Shown here: piece after piece, positions 5,717-5,775 of the stretch | Layout of the letters: each line of letters begins with the position of its first letter | Numbering within the stretch: the stretch's first letter is position 1 | From: Lachnospiraceae bacterium | GTDB taxonomy: Bacteria > Bacillota > Clostridia > Lachnospirales > Lachnospiraceae | NCBI GenBank assembly: GCA_009774235.1 | Contig: VSNJ01000220.1 | Location: 1 to 5,775, forward strand | Reading direction: 5' to 3' | DNA length: 5,775 bases | Program-made: the position numbers and the translations under genes | Notes under the pieces: generated by a model | Told to the model about the DNA's origin: nothing | Seen by the model: only the letters and a program-made list of their open reading frames with translations | Database searches by the model: none

Positions 5717-5775
5717 ATGAAAATATATTATTATAAAAAATACATTCTTTGCCTGCTTCTTATTGTATATGTCAT
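5717..5775 (+). CDS. Possible start of a divergent secreted or membrane protein (partial)
   Basis: An ATG at 5717 opens a frame running off the window end: 19 full codons reading MKIYYYKKYILCLLLIVYV. Basic residues followed by an uninterrupted hydrophobic stretch with a Cys look like the beginning of a signal peptide or membrane anchor. A TATAAT promoter candidate lies about 32 bases upstream. Against it, there is no clear ribosome binding site before the ATG, and 19 codons are too few to exclude chance. Function cannot be named. Confidence 0.3.
   Translation, partial: MKIYYYKKYILCLLLIVYV

Noticed and set aside
1..5775. CRISPR array, tRNA, rRNA, insertion sequence or phage genes
   Set aside because: No regularly spaced repeats, cloverleaf or rRNA-like segments, or transposase or phage-like frames were seen on either strand.

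Overview
The window is AT-rich, with strong AGGAGG-type ribosome binding sites and sigma-A promoters, and every confidently called gene lies on the minus strand. The gene set (Feo ferrous-iron uptake, a multi-cluster [FeFe]-hydrogenase-like protein, a chemoreceptor signalling domain) and base composition suggest an anaerobic, motile, low-GC Firmicute. A Clostridia/Lachnospiraceae gut-type organism is my best guess, by inference only.

Layout in the direction of transcription, right to left. At the right edge (5572-5775) is a promoter for the first gene and possibly an overlapping divergent promoter with the start of a plus-strand gene cut by the window end. From 5571 to 3607 runs a 654-residue soluble fusion: a two-cluster ferredoxin domain, an H-cluster (FeFe-hydrogenase) domain, a CxxCx4Cx16C iron-sulfur domain, a coiled coil and a chemoreceptor signalling hairpin. 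It is probably a cytoplasmic redox or H2 sensor feeding the chemotaxis machinery rather than a metabolic hydrogenase. A long hairpin terminator follows (3540-3588).

The iron-uptake block follows. A near-consensus promoter (3327-3355), overlapped by a DtxR/IdeR-like operator, drives two different small feoA genes (3285-3076 and 3037-2816). A 251-base gap with a second copy of the operator-like palindrome leads to feoB (2564-381). After it comes a 45-residue FeoB-associated membrane protein with a cysteine-rich tail (244-107), and then a strong intrinsic terminator (30-70). Together these form a complete Feo system: FeoB is the G-protein-coupled Fe(II) permease, the FeoA proteins are its SH3-like cytosolic partners, and the tiny Cys-rich protein may help the pore or handle metal, as FeoC does in enterobacteria.

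The least expected feature is non-coding. The feoA pair is flanked by two diverged copies, in opposite orientation, of a roughly 105-115-base element (2591-2704 on plus, 3439-3542 on minus). Their ends are well conserved and their middles variable and foldable. I do not recognise it; it could be a miniature mobile/intergenic repeat or a structured regulatory RNA.
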